This document shows positions 6,567 through 13,892 of a DNA stretch of 23,467 bases, piece after piece. A model generated the notes under the pieces. The model was not told where the DNA came from. It ran no database searches and worked only from the letters and a program-made list of their open reading frames with translations. The translations under genes were made by a program, and so were the position numbers. How positions within the stretch are numbered: position 1 is the stretch's first letter; each line of letters opens with the position of its first letter. This DNA comes from a virus, in IMG/VR virus record IMGVR_UViG_3300046804_002805, positions 1-23,467 of that record; one strand, 5' to 3'.

Positions 6567-6796
6567 TATTATTTGTACTAGATTTAACTAGGGAATCTAG
6601 TACTAGACAGGAACTAGGTTGGCGTGCCACCCTAGGTATAGAAATTAGTCGTTGGTGCCGTGATCTAGGATTAGAACGCGACGTTGACTATGACTGGGCC
6701 TTGATGTCTGCTAAAAATGAATTGCATTTTAGGTTCTGGGGTGAAGATCCAGCCTTCGCCACTATGTTTGCACTACGCTGGGCGGAATATCTCTAA
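6563..6796 (+). CDS. Small phage protein with a FxLRW tail, function unknown
   Basis: This 77-aa protein starts at ATG 6563, whose first bases overlap the TGA of the zinc-finger gene (ATGA). It has a hydrophobic start (ILFVLDLT), a middle helix with ISRWCRDLGLERDVDYDW, and the tail FRFWGEDPAFATMFALRWAEYL. The tail resembles those of the genes at 5140 and 6797. It looks like a small globular alpha/beta protein, possibly ferredoxin-like, with no signal or TM segment. Function unknown. Confidence 0.6.
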   Translation: MILFVLDLTRESSTRQELGWRATLGIEISRWCRDLGLERDVDYDWALMSAKNELHFRFWGEDPAFATMFALRWAEYL

Positions 6797-7066
6797 ATGT
6801 TTTATACTACAGATGTTATAACAAACTTTGTGAAAAATCCTAAAAGACTTTATAAAATTGACTGGGTAAGAGACCTAGAGTTGTGTCTACATAATCCCTA
6901 CGACAGCACTGACCTAGCCTATTATTATTATCATACGGAACAGGAACTAGATGAAATTAATTCCTGGGTTGAAGAAAATAACCTAGGCCAACGAACGTTT
7001 ATTAATCGATGGCGTCTACGAGACGACCTAGCACTTGCAGTGTTTATACTTAAATGGATCAAATGA
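6797..7066 (+). CDS. Small phage protein, function unknown
   Basis: This 89-aa protein starts at ATG 6797, directly after the TAA of the previous gene. It is Tyr- and acid-rich (LAYYYYHTEQELDEINSW) and ends LRDDLALAVFILKWIK, similar in pattern to the tails of the proteins at 5140 and 6563. It overlaps the DnaE-like gene by 13 nt, so co-translation is likely. No motif or family is recognised. Confidence 0.6.
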   Translation: MFYTTDVITNFVKNPKRLYKIDWVRDLELCLHNPYDSTDLAYYYYHTEQELDEINSWVEENNLGQRTFINRWRLRDDLALAVFILKWIK

Positions 7067-7632
7067 AATTTACATCTGATATTGATATTGATTTTGCAGA
7101 TAGGTCCAAGATACTAGAGCTTATTAAACACACACCTGCAAAACTCGAGGATGGGCAACGTCACGCCAGTGGTGTCTATGTTACTGAAATCCCTGTTGAT
7201 CCCTATACAGGGTTGGCCAGTCTTGATTACAAAACGGCAGAAGAACTAGGATATCTTAAATTAGATTTTTTGAATGTCAGTGTTTATAATCTTGTTCGAG
7301 ACCCTGAGCATCTAAAACAGTTAATGGCACAAGAACCTGCCTGGCATCGCCTCTATGAACAAGATTTTTGCGCAAAACTAATACATCTAGGTAATCATTA
7401 CAAAACACTTATAGAAATGCCCGAAGCAGTAAACAGTATACCCAGACTGGCAATGTTTTTGAGTGTGATAAGGCCAGCTAAACGTCATTTAATTGGCAAG
7501 CCCTGGGCTGAAGTAGCACAGACTATCTGGAATCGCCCCGAGGACGGTGGTTATTATTTTAAGAAAAGCCACGCCGTTGCCTATGCACATCTAGTGGCAG
7601 TTCATATGAATCTACTAGACTCTACGAACTAG
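7054..7632 (+). CDS. Miniature DnaE-like protein (Pol III alpha palm fragment family)
   Basis: This 192-aa protein has blocks that follow those of bacterial DNA polymerase III alpha in order. DIDIDFADR (9-17) corresponds to the DnaE P-D-x-D-x-D-F active-site strand, RHASGVYV (36-43) to the RHAAGV block, and YLKLDFLNV (67-75) to K-F-D-F-L-G-L with the third catalytic Asp. IRPAKRHLIGK (139-149) and FKKSHAVAYAHLV (169-181) follow as the conserved RP and N/K-K-S-H-A-x-A-Y-A blocks. Full DnaE is over 1100 aa, so PHP, most of the fingers, beta-binding and OB domains are absent. The three acidic residues (D11, D13, D71) appear conserved. From memory, similar ~200-aa proteins exist in T4-like cyanophages without a function. 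It closes the early operon and converges on the minus-strand gene with an 18-nt overlap. Confidence 0.8.
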   Translation: MDQMKFTSDIDIDFADRSKILELIKHTPAKLEDGQRHASGVYVTEIPVDPYTGLASLDYKTAEELGYLKLDFLNVSVYNLVRDPEHLKQLMAQEPAWHRLYEQDFCAKLIHLGNHYKTLIEMPEAVNSIPRLAMFLSVIRPAKRHLIGKPWAEVAQTIWNRPEDGGYYFKKSHAVAYAHLVAVHMNLLDSTN

Positions 7633-8007
7633 TATTATACTTCTACGTTTACTTTTCCTAAGGATTGTTTCTTTTAGGCTAATAGCGGGGCCGTATTTGA
7701 GAGCTACGTCCTTGCTGTTGAATGTTTTTAATGTGTATCTAAACTGGTACCAGTCAGATTTTAAAAATATGTTTATGGGCACAAGTCTATTACTTTCCCA
7801 CCACCAGGTCTCTCCCATCTCTAGAAAAGCCATTTTTTCCTGATCAGTTTTTAAAGCGCCAAAATCGTAGATGCTAGTAATAACATCGTCCAGATTCTGG
7901 ACTATGCCAATGTACTCGTTGCCCCCGTAAGTTAAAAAGCTTAAAAAAGGATGATCTTTTAATATATTTTGGTGATCTGGTAGTGTCATCGTATTAAAAA
8001 TGCTCAT
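7615..8007 (-). CDS. Lone reverse-strand conserved phage protein, function unknown
   Basis: This 130-aa protein reads leftwards from ATG 8007. It overlaps the 3' end of the DnaE-like gene by 18 nt. It contains GGNEYIGIVQN, TSIYDFG, an acidic-aromatic stretch EMGETWWWESN, IPINIFLKSDWYQFRYTLKTF, NSKDV, and a basic tail (RKSKRRSI). This pattern argues that it is real coding sequence, and from memory it is shared by small proteins of T4-like cyanophages. It is the only supported minus-strand gene in the window. A CTAAATA late-type box abuts its start codon, so it may be a late gene, and its transcript would run antisense into the early operon. Function unknown. Confidence 0.8.
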   Translation of the reverse strand: MSIFNTMTLPDHQNILKDHPFLSFLTYGGNEYIGIVQNLDDVITSIYDFGALKTDQEKMAFLEMGETWWWESNRLVPINIFLKSDWYQFRYTLKTFNSKDVALKYGPAISLKETILRKSKRRSIILVRRV

Positions 8008-8008
8008 T

Positions 8009-8015
8009 TATTTAG
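8009..8015 (-). promoter_or_regulatory. Late-type box directly before the reverse gene
   Basis: Read on the minus strand the sequence is CTAAATA followed by one A and then the ATG at 8007. The same box precedes plus-strand late genes at 15792 and 21189, but there with 18-24 nt between box and ATG. Here the spacing would force a leaderless transcript, or the box may be fortuitous. Confidence 0.4.
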
Positions 8016-8052
8016 TGTTCTGGTAGTGTGCTGACGCCAAATGTCCAAATAA

Positions 8053-8067
8053 CTAAATATATAAATA
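8053..8067 (+). promoter_or_regulatory. Late promoter (tandem CTAAATA and TATAAATA boxes)
   Basis: CTAAATA (8053-8059) is followed at once by a perfect T4 late box TATAAATA (8060-8067). T4 late promoters are recognised by gp55/gp33 sigma-like factors and start about 6 nt after the box. The ATG is at 8072, so the predicted 5' leader is 0 to about 6 nt. No Shine-Dalgarno sequence is present. Confidence 0.75.
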
Positions 8068-8071
8068 CAAG

Positions 8072-8512
8072 ATGCAACAAATAACCAGTTACATCTATAA
8101 TAATAGAATCACGGTGGTCTACGACACCGATCTTTCTACAACTGTAAGGAACAGACAAGTGTACACTAGAACAGTGGATATATACCCCGAGGTGGATAAT
8201 CCCATACAGATACGTTTTTTGAATCAGGATCAGAAACCCACAGTTTTATCCAACGTCACTGTTCGTCTAGATGTAATTGATGATTATGTGGGCGCAAACA
8301 GTAATGTAGTTCTAAGTCGCACTGCCACTGCTATAAACGCAGCAGCGGGGTTATGGACATTAACTATAACTAGTGCCAATGTAGCAGGGCTAGACAGAAG
8401 TACCTACAATTATATGATTAAAATTGATAACGGTTCAGCTAATACCGCAGCCTACACTGATGATAATTTTGGCGCCCACGGACAGATAAGAGTCCATAAC
8501 AATACAAAATAA
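8072..8512 (+). CDS. Virion-associated beta-sandwich protein (fibre/baseplate-like)
   Basis: This 146-aa protein is the first gene after the late promoter. It is beta-rich, with a block PIQIRFLNQDQKPTVLSNVTVRLDVID (about 48-74), then AAGLWTLTIT and YNYMIKIDNG. This layout resembles the N-terminal domain of phage baseplate upper/receptor-binding proteins (BppU-like: I-x-F-x-x-Q-D-G-x-P-x-x-L-x-G-x-x-V). The late promoter, absence of catalytic motifs and the fibre gene two positions downstream support a structural role in tail, neck or fibre. Only 2 nt separate its stop from the next gene. Structural role likely; exact part unknown. Confidence 0.65.
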   Translation: MQQITSYIYNNRITVVYDTDLSTTVRNRQVYTRTVDIYPEVDNPIQIRFLNQDQKPTVLSNVTVRLDVIDDYVGANSNVVLSRTATAINAAAGLWTLTITSANVAGLDRSTYNYMIKIDNGSANTAAYTDDNFGAHGQIRVHNNTK

Positions 8513-8514
8513 TT

Positions 8515-8739
8515 ATGGCTGCTAACGGGATCAGTACTTTATCTAGCAAGGAAGATAGACAAGTTGCAAAACTTGACCTAGCTCAGATCGACCGCCAGGC
8601 TGGAGGGAATGTACTTGCTCCTGCTTATAGAGCTAGAAACAATTATGATATAACACAGTTACCCACTCAGTACAGTGGTAATACGGTTGTAAATAACCCC
8701 AACACTGGAGGTTTAATTAATGGAAGACCCTGGGTATGA
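8515..8739 (+). CDS. Small virion-associated protein
   Basis: This is a 74-aa polar protein, Gly/Asn/Gln-rich in its second half (QYSGNTVVNNPNTGGLINGR). The start at ATG 8515 comes 2 nt after the upstream stop, and the stop overlaps the next gene by 4 nt (ATGA). It has no signal peptide or TM segment. Between two likely structural genes under a late promoter, it is probably a minor virion component or a fibre assembly partner. No family is recognised. Confidence 0.6.
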   Translation: MAANGISTLSSKEDRQVAKLDLAQIDRQAGGNVLAPAYRARNNYDITQLPTQYSGNTVVNNPNTGGLINGRPWV

Positions 8740-10361
8740 GTGATAGTAATAAATTAGCAAACGTTGATTATAGATTAAAAAATCTTACTAATGCTCTTTA
8801 TCTAACTAATGACGATGACGTTGCGCTTCGCACTGGTATAGAGGGCAACATAGTGATTAGCGGTAATGTAAATGTTCCGGGAAATGTTAACGTAGACTCC
8901 GCACATATAACAGAAGTGGGAACTAGTGGTATACTTACTACACCATATCTTCCTGTAGGCGGTAACGTAGCTATAACCAATAATGTAACAGTGGTAGATG
9001 GTGGCGGGAGTATCACTGTGGATGGTAATGTAACTGCCACAGTCTCAGGCAATGTTAATATTGGAACTTTACCTGAAGTAGAAATTAAAAACGATACAGG
9101 CAACCCTATAGCTATTAGTAAAAACACTACCACTAATAGTGAATCTAACCCCATCTGGGTTAAAGGTACTAGTGACACAAGTTTCTTTAGTCCTGTACAG
9201 AGTGATGCCTTTGGTAGACTGCGTATTAGCAATCCTTTTACATTGTTTGATGGGGCAATGCGCTACAATGATAATGAGTTTAAATGGAATCAGAAAGATA
9301 CTGCGGGAGGTACGAGTTCTTTCCTAGCTAACGAAAGTAGTGTACTTATGTCAGTGTCCTCCAATGGCGATGAAAGTATAAGACAAAGTAAACAAGTATT
9401 TGCCTACCAACCTGGTAAAAGCTTACTAACCCTTGTAACTTTTGCAGCTACCACACCCACAGTGGGATTAAGACAGCGTGTGGGATATTTTGGAGCACAA
9501 AATGGCGTCTATCTAGAACTTGATGGCACCACGGTCAATATGGTTATAAGAAAGTTTACCTCAGGTACCGTAGACGATACATCAGAAAAGATAGCTAGAT
9601 CCAGCTGGAATGGAGACAAACTAGATGGCACTGGGCCCAGCGGAATAACTTTAAACTTCAGTAAATCCCAAATATGGTGGTGTGATGTAGAATGGCTAGG
9701 TGTGGGGTCAGTAAGAACAGGATTTGTTGTAAATGGTCAGTTTATAATCTGTCACACTTTCCATCACGCTAATGTACTAGATAAAGTTTATATGACCACT
9801 GCCTGTTTACCCGTGCGATATGAAATAACAAGTACAGGTGCAGCAGGTAATCTAAGAGCTATTTGTAGTACAGTTATATCAGAAGGTGGATATAGTAATA
9901 GAAGCCTTCCAAGAGCAAAAAGTACAGCACTTACCGGACGTAATTTATCAGATACAGAGTTTAGGCCTTTGATTTGTATTAGGTTAAAAAGTGGTAATAT
10001 AGATTCAATTGTGACCCCTAGTAAATTTGATCTTTATGGGTTACAGCAGGCAGCCTTTATATATAGAGTTATTTTAAATCCCACACTCACAGGGGCATCC
10101 TGGGTAAGTGCTGATACCAATAGTCGTGTTGAATATGACATTAGTAGCAATGCTCTTTCAGGTGGCACTGTAATTAACGAGGGCATTTTTGTAGGATCAA
10201 ATAAAGGTGGTGCAGCCTCTGTAAGTTCTAACGAAATAGATTTTTCACAACAACTAGGTAGAACTATTGATGGGGTCAGTGATATCTATTGTATTGCTGC
10301 TATTGCAACCACAAATAACGATGACGCAGTGGCTAGTCTGAGCTGGCAGGAACATATTTAA
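8736..10361 (+). CDS. Tail-fibre-like virion structural protein
   Basis: This 541-aa protein has an N-terminal region (about 34-110) made of short GNV/GNVN-type beta repeats (GNIVISGNVNVPGNVNV, SGNVNIGTLPEVEI). Repeats of this kind are typical of trimeric beta-helical phage fibres. The rest is a beta-rich, Ser/Thr/Asn/Gly-rich body of about 400 residues with few charged clusters (DAFGRLRISNPFTLFDGAMRY, RVGYFGAQNGVYLEL, FRPLICIRLK). From memory, a structural protein with the DAFGRLRVSNP...LFD block is common in marine phages. It starts at ATGA overlapping the preceding stop. It is transcribed from the late promoter at 8053. Fibre, collar or appendage protein; receptor binding is plausible but unproven. 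Confidence 0.75.
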   Translation: MSDSNKLANVDYRLKNLTNALYLTNDDDVALRTGIEGNIVISGNVNVPGNVNVDSAHITEVGTSGILTTPYLPVGGNVAITNNVTVVDGGGSITVDGNVTATVSGNVNIGTLPEVEIKNDTGNPIAISKNTTTNSESNPIWVKGTSDTSFFSPVQSDAFGRLRISNPFTLFDGAMRYNDNEFKWNQKDTAGGTSSFLANESSVLMSVSSNGDESIRQSKQVFAYQPGKSLLTLVTFAATTPTVGLRQRVGYFGAQNGVYLELDGTTVNMVIRKFTSGTVDDTSEKIARSSWNGDKLDGTGPSGITLNFSKSQIWWCDVEWLGVGSVRTGFVVNGQFIICHTFHHANVLDKVYMTTACLPVRYEITSTGAAGNLRAICSTVISEGGYSNRSLPRAKSTALTGRNLSDTEFRPLICIRLKSGNIDSIVTPSKFDLYGLQQAAFIYRVILNPTLTGASWVSADTNSRVEYDISSNALSGGTVINEGIFVGSNKGGAASVSSNEIDFSQQLGRTIDGVSDIYCIAAIATTNNDDAVASLSWQEHI

Positions 10362-10383
10362 CCATATTCCTTACTCTAAAGTC

Positions 10384-10412
10384 TTGCTAAATCAACCTAA
10401 CTAGTGTAGAAT
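10384..10412 (+). promoter_or_regulatory. sigma70-like promoter for the primase/helicase pair, predicted leaderless
   Basis: A -35 TTGCTA (10384-10389), a 17-nt spacer and a -10 TAGAAT (10407-10412). ATG 10420 begins 8 nt after the -10 box, so the leader would be 0-3 nt. There is no purine-rich ribosome binding site before the ATG. The promoter separates an early-type unit from late structural genes on both sides. Confidence 0.6.
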
Positions 10413-10419
10413 ATACACT

Positions 10420-11487
10420 ATGTATTCTGCCATTCAGGACTATGTCCTACAACATCTTCCTTTTAGAAAAAAAACCAGCCAGAGTGGCTGGATAAGCTTT
10501 GATGCTCCTTGCTGTGTGTATCGTGGAGAAAGTGCAGATACACGCAGTCGCGGTGGTATAAAAACCACTCCGGAAGGTGGCGTCAGTTATCATTGTTTTA
10601 ACTGTTCTTACACAGCCAGCTACCAGCCTGGCAGATCTCTTAGTTATAAATTTAGAAGATTACTTAAATGGTTGGGCACAGATGATCTAGAAATACAACG
10701 TCTTGCAATAGAAGCAACTAGATATCGTAGCTTAATTGATCCCAGCGCACTCGCAGTGCAAGAAGAAAATACTGCCATAACTTTTGAGTCAAGAGAACTT
10801 CCCGAGCAGTCCAGGGACATTGTAGAACTAGCCACACATTATACTCTCGCAGACTATAAACATATACCCGAAGAGTACCACAGTGTGGTAAAGTATATAA
10901 TGGATGACCGCAAGATAGATACAAGTAAATATAACTTCCGGTGGACTCCTGAAGTAGCTTATAATCTACATAAACGTGTGATTATTCCTTTTTACTATCA
11001 GGGAAATATAGTGGGCTACACAGCTCGCGCTGTAATAGATGATGTAAAGCCCAAGTATAGAAGTAGCCATCCAGCAGATTTTGTTTTTAACCTGGATAGA
11101 CAGACAGCGGATAAAAAATTTGTCATAGTCTGTGAAGGACCTTTTGATGCTATGAGTATAGATGGTGTGGCAATATTGACCAATGAAGTAAGTAAACAGC
11201 AGGCTGAACTTATAGAAAATCTAGAAAGAGAAATCATCGTAGTTCCTGATTTTGATGTCAAGCCTCATCCCAAGTCCGGCAAAAAAATCTGGGCTGGACA
11301 ACGATTAGTGGACCAAGCCCTTGAACTAGGTTGGTCAGTAAGTTTCCCAGTCTGGCGGGAAACCTGCAAGGATATAAATGAAGCGGTTGTAAAATATGGT
11401 CAGCTATTTGTACTCAAGTCCATACTGGATGCTTGTGAAACAAGTAGAATTAAAATAGAATTACTAAAACGTGGAGTAGTGCATTAA
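10420..11487 (+). CDS. 61: DNA primase, T4 gp61-like
   Basis: This 355-aa protein is similar in length to T4 gp61 (342 aa). An N-terminal zinc-binding region holds CC (31-32) and HCFNC (58-62), framing a GGVSYHC strand. A TOPRIM fold follows with motif EGPFDAMSIDG (239-249) and the acidic PDFDV (276-280). A KPxxxSGKKIWxGQ stretch follows. In T4, gp61 makes pentaribonucleotide primers on the lagging strand and sits on the gp41 helicase hexamer. Its gene is fused head-to-tail with the helicase gene here by a TAATG overlap, consistent with stoichiometric co-expression. One Cys of the usual four-Cys zinc site is not obvious by eye, because CC is followed by a charged spacer. High confidence for primase. 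Confidence 0.9.
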   Translation: MYSAIQDYVLQHLPFRKKTSQSGWISFDAPCCVYRGESADTRSRGGIKTTPEGGVSYHCFNCSYTASYQPGRSLSYKFRRLLKWLGTDDLEIQRLAIEATRYRSLIDPSALAVQEENTAITFESRELPEQSRDIVELATHYTLADYKHIPEEYHSVVKYIMDDRKIDTSKYNFRWTPEVAYNLHKRVIIPFYYQGNIVGYTARAVIDDVKPKYRSSHPADFVFNLDRQTADKKFVIVCEGPFDAMSIDGVAILTNEVSKQQAELIENLEREIIVVPDFDVKPHPKSGKKIWAGQRLVDQALELGWSVSFPVWRETCKDINEAVVKYGQLFVLKSILDACETSRIKIELLKRGVVH

Positions 11488-12902
11488 TGGCAAAAGATTA
11501 TAATACAGAAACACAGAAGTTATTTTTAGAAATAATGATCACTGATCCTGAAATGTATGTCAGGATTCAGAATATCTACAATAATGAAAACTTTGATCGA
11601 GCTCTTAAGGATGCGGCTAAATTTATCAGCCAGCATAGTAACGATTATAAAAGTTTACCTAGTAGAGAACAAGTACAGGCAGTGACCGGCGTTGAGCTAA
11701 GAGTCATTGACAATCTTGATGATGGTACTAGAGAATGGTTCCTAAAGGAGTTTGAAGGCTTTAGTCGTCGACGTGAACTGGAACGTGCTATCTTGAAATC
11801 TGCAGATATGATAGAAAAGGGCGAGTATGATCCCGTGGAAAACATTATCAAAAATGCAGTGCAGATTGGACTTACCCGAGATATGGGCACAGACTACTTT
11901 GCCAATCCCAGTGAACGTATTAATAGATACTTTAACAGTGGCGGACAGGTCAGCACAGGATGGCCACAACTAGATAAAGTACTCTATGGTGGATTTAGTC
12001 GAGGAGAGCTTAACATATTTGCCGGTGGGTCAGGATCAGGTAAATCACTGGTTATGATGAACATAGCTCTAAGCTGGCTACAGATGGGACTGAGTGGTGT
12101 CTATATCAGTCTAGAACTTAGTGAAGAGCTTTGTGGCTTGAGAACAGATGCTATGTTAACTGGTACAAGTACCAAGGACATACGTCGAGACGTAGAAAAC
12201 ACAGAACTTAAAATTAGGCTGGTGAGTAAAAAGTCTGGTAAGTATCGCATCAAGGCACTGCCCGCACAAAGCAACATCAACGATATAAGAAGTTTCCTCA
12301 AGGAATATCAGATACAGACTGGCAACGCAGTGGACTTTGTGATGATCGACTATTTAGATTTGTTGATGCCAGTAAGTGCTAAGGTCAGTCCCAATGACTT
12401 GTTTATTAAAGACAAGTATGTATCTGAAGAATTGCGCAACCTAGCCAAGGAACTTAATGTACTAATGGTCACAGCAAGTCAGCTAAACCGTAGTGCTGTG
12501 GAAGAAGTAGAATTTGACCACAGTCATATTTCGGGTGGTATCAGTAAAATTAACACAGCAGATAATGTATTTGGTATTTTTACTAGTCGTCAGATGCGCG
12601 AGCGAGGCCGTTACCAGATACAGTGTATGAAGAGTCGTAGTAGTACAGGGGTGGGTATGAAGATAGATCTTGATTATAATATTGAAACAATGCGTATCAC
12701 TGATCCCGGGGAAGACGCTGGACCAGGTACATTGAAACCACAGGTTGGCAGTATTATGGATCAGATCAAGGCCAAGACCAACGTGGAATCTCGAGATAGT
12801 TCCAGTGCAGACGACGATAGTGGTAGCAAGGATCTTGGAGAAGCACAGAGTACCAAGCTTAAACAAATGCTGGCCAGTCTTAAAACTTCCAAAACCCTAT
12901 AA
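11487..12902 (+). CDS. 41: Replicative DNA helicase, T4 gp41-like (DnaB family)
   Basis: This 471-aa protein matches the gp41 length (475 aa). The helical N-terminal domain (1-130) leads into a RecA-like core: STGWPQLDKVLYGGFSRGEL (156-174), Walker A GGSGSGKS (180-187), YISLELSEE (207-214), Walker B FVMIDYLDLL (284-293), and the ASQLNRS sensor and SGGISK blocks towards the C-terminus. It unwinds DNA 5'-3' on the lagging strand and activates the primase encoded immediately upstream (one-base overlap). The C-terminal tail (about 440-471) is acidic and then basic, usual for protein contacts. Two nt after its stop a CATAAATA late box begins the next unit. Confidence 0.95.
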   Translation: MAKDYNTETQKLFLEIMITDPEMYVRIQNIYNNENFDRALKDAAKFISQHSNDYKSLPSREQVQAVTGVELRVIDNLDDGTREWFLKEFEGFSRRRELERAILKSADMIEKGEYDPVENIIKNAVQIGLTRDMGTDYFANPSERINRYFNSGGQVSTGWPQLDKVLYGGFSRGELNIFAGGSGSGKSLVMMNIALSWLQMGLSGVYISLELSEELCGLRTDAMLTGTSTKDIRRDVENTELKIRLVSKKSGKYRIKALPAQSNINDIRSFLKEYQIQTGNAVDFVMIDYLDLLMPVSAKVSPNDLFIKDKYVSEELRNLAKELNVLMVTASQLNRSAVEEVEFDHSHISGGISKINTADNVFGIFTSRQMRERGRYQIQCMKSRSSTGVGMKIDLDYNIETMRITDPGEDAGPGTLKPQVGSIMDQIKAKTNVESRDSSSADDDSGSKDLGEAQSTKLKQMLASLKTSKTL

Positions 12903-12904
12903 AA

Positions 12905-12912
12905 CATAAATA
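12905..12912 (+). promoter_or_regulatory. Late-type promoter box CATAAATA
   Basis: CATAAATA lies 2 nt after the gp41 stop. It is followed at 12923-12926 by GGAG and the TTG start at 12933. It differs by one base from the T4 late consensus TATAAATA. It would start a late unit running from 12933 to about 15260. Confidence 0.6.
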
Positions 12913-12932
12913 TTACTAATCCGGAGCTGATC

Positions 12933-13223
12933 TTGCAAAAACGCACACGTAGTATACTAGAGGAACTAGATAGCATTCGTCGAGAGCGAGATAGGGAAAG
13001 TCTAGTAGAAAGCCGCGCCAATCACGTAATACAGGGCGCAATTAATCTTATAGGTTTTATAAGAGAGAACTACGATGCTGAACAAGCGGATGAGTTAGAG
13101 CGTAGACTTTTAAACAGTATTAGATCCCAGGATCTAAGTAAGTTCAGCCGTGGTGTTAAACGAATACAAAATGAAAATAAAAGAAATAATCCTAGAGAAG
13201 ACCACAGCAACACCACTGGGTAG
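12933..13223 (+). CDS. Conserved small helical phage protein (TTG start)
   Basis: This is a 96-aa, strongly charged helical protein. The start is TTG 12933 with a CCGGAG ribosome binding site 6 nt upstream; no ATG is near. Blocks: RSILEELDSIRRERDRESLVESRANHVIQ, INLIGFIRENYDAEQADELERRLLNSIRS. From memory, the same VESRAN and NYDAExAxELERRLLNSIRS blocks occur in a small T4-like cyanophage family of unknown function. It follows a late box directly and precedes likely head proteins, so a virion or morphogenesis role is plausible. Its last 53 nt overlap the next gene. Not recognised further. Confidence 0.75.
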   Translation: MQKRTRSILEELDSIRRERDRESLVESRANHVIQGAINLIGFIRENYDAEQADELERRLLNSIRSQDLSKFSRGVKRIQNENKRNNPREDHSNTTG

Positions 13224-13890
13224 TTTAAAAAATCAACCCGGATTCGCTCAGGGTTTTATATCTGGTCTAGTGCCTGGCGCAGATCAGGCCTTTCAGACCT
13301 CCCGTAGGAACAGAATAGCTACAGCGTCGCCCTACACTGACGCTCCCACCACCACCTCTGCTAATGCTAGTAGTAGTACAAGCAACATAAGTCCTGAATA
13401 TCAAAAAGCACAACAGCAGGCGCAGCAGTTGGCACAACGTGCAGCAGCCTATAAGCCAGCTAAACTAGGTCAGGTAAATCCTCGCCAGGATCAAGATAAT
13501 ACCTATGATGTTAGTTTTGCTGATGGTACAAGAGGTATTGTACGAGTGGGTTACAAAGACGAGCAGGGACGAGATGTTCCAAGTAGAATAAGCACAATAG
13601 ATCCTAACACTAAAAAACCCTATAGTTATAGTTACGATAATACAACTAGAGAGTGGCGCTATGTGGGTGGTGGACCACTTACTGATCCTGAAGAAATTAA
13701 TAATTTAAACTCTATAATTCAAACTGTTGGTCAGCAGGCACAACAGATAAACACTCAGGCAGCAGCACAACAAAAACGTGCTGCTAACCTTCAAAGAGCT
13801 AGACAAAATAGAAAACAAAAAATAGCTGGTAAACAAGGCACATCTACCACAGCAGCACCAGCAACTGCTCCAGAACAAGGAACACCATAA
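13171..13890 (+). CDS. Gln/Ala-rich probable internal head protein with capsid-targeting-like N-terminus
   Basis: This is 239 aa if ATG 13171 is used. A longer reading from ATG 13150 adds seven residues, but the shorter one places MKIKEIILE at the N-terminus. That matches the pattern of the T4 capsid-targeting sequence (MKTYQEFIAE), which the prohead protease gp21 cleaves after an I-x-E type site. A low-complexity Ser/Thr/Ala stretch follows (about 50-75), then QQAQQLAQRAAA, a central beta domain (TYDVSFADGTRGIVRVGYKD, 110-130) and a Q/A/R-rich coiled tail (about 190-225). No catalytic motif. Late promoter upstream. Packaging in the head is an inference from the N-terminus and context. Confidence 0.65.
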   Translation: MKIKEIILEKTTATPLGSLKNQPGFAQGFISGLVPGADQAFQTSRRNRIATASPYTDAPTTTSANASSSTSNISPEYQKAQQQAQQLAQRAAAYKPAKLGQVNPRQDQDNTYDVSFADGTRGIVRVGYKDEQGRDVPSRISTIDPNTKKPYSYSYDNTTREWRYVGGGPLTDPEEINNLNSIIQTVGQQAQQINTQAAAQQKRAANLQRARQNRKQKIAGKQGTSTTAAPATAPEQGTP

Positions 13891-13892
13891 CA

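Noticed and set aside
7613-7634. TACTAG/CTAGTA inverted repeat spanning both convergent stop codons as a bidirectional terminator
   Set aside because: The stem is only six AT-rich pairs with a ten-base loop and no T-tract. CTAG-containing repeats are frequent here by composition.
8798-9232. Long minus-strand open frame opposite the fibre gene (and similar ones elsewhere)
   Set aside because: Composition mirrors the GNV-type repeats of the plus-strand fibre gene; no ribosome binding site or promoter. Shadow frame.
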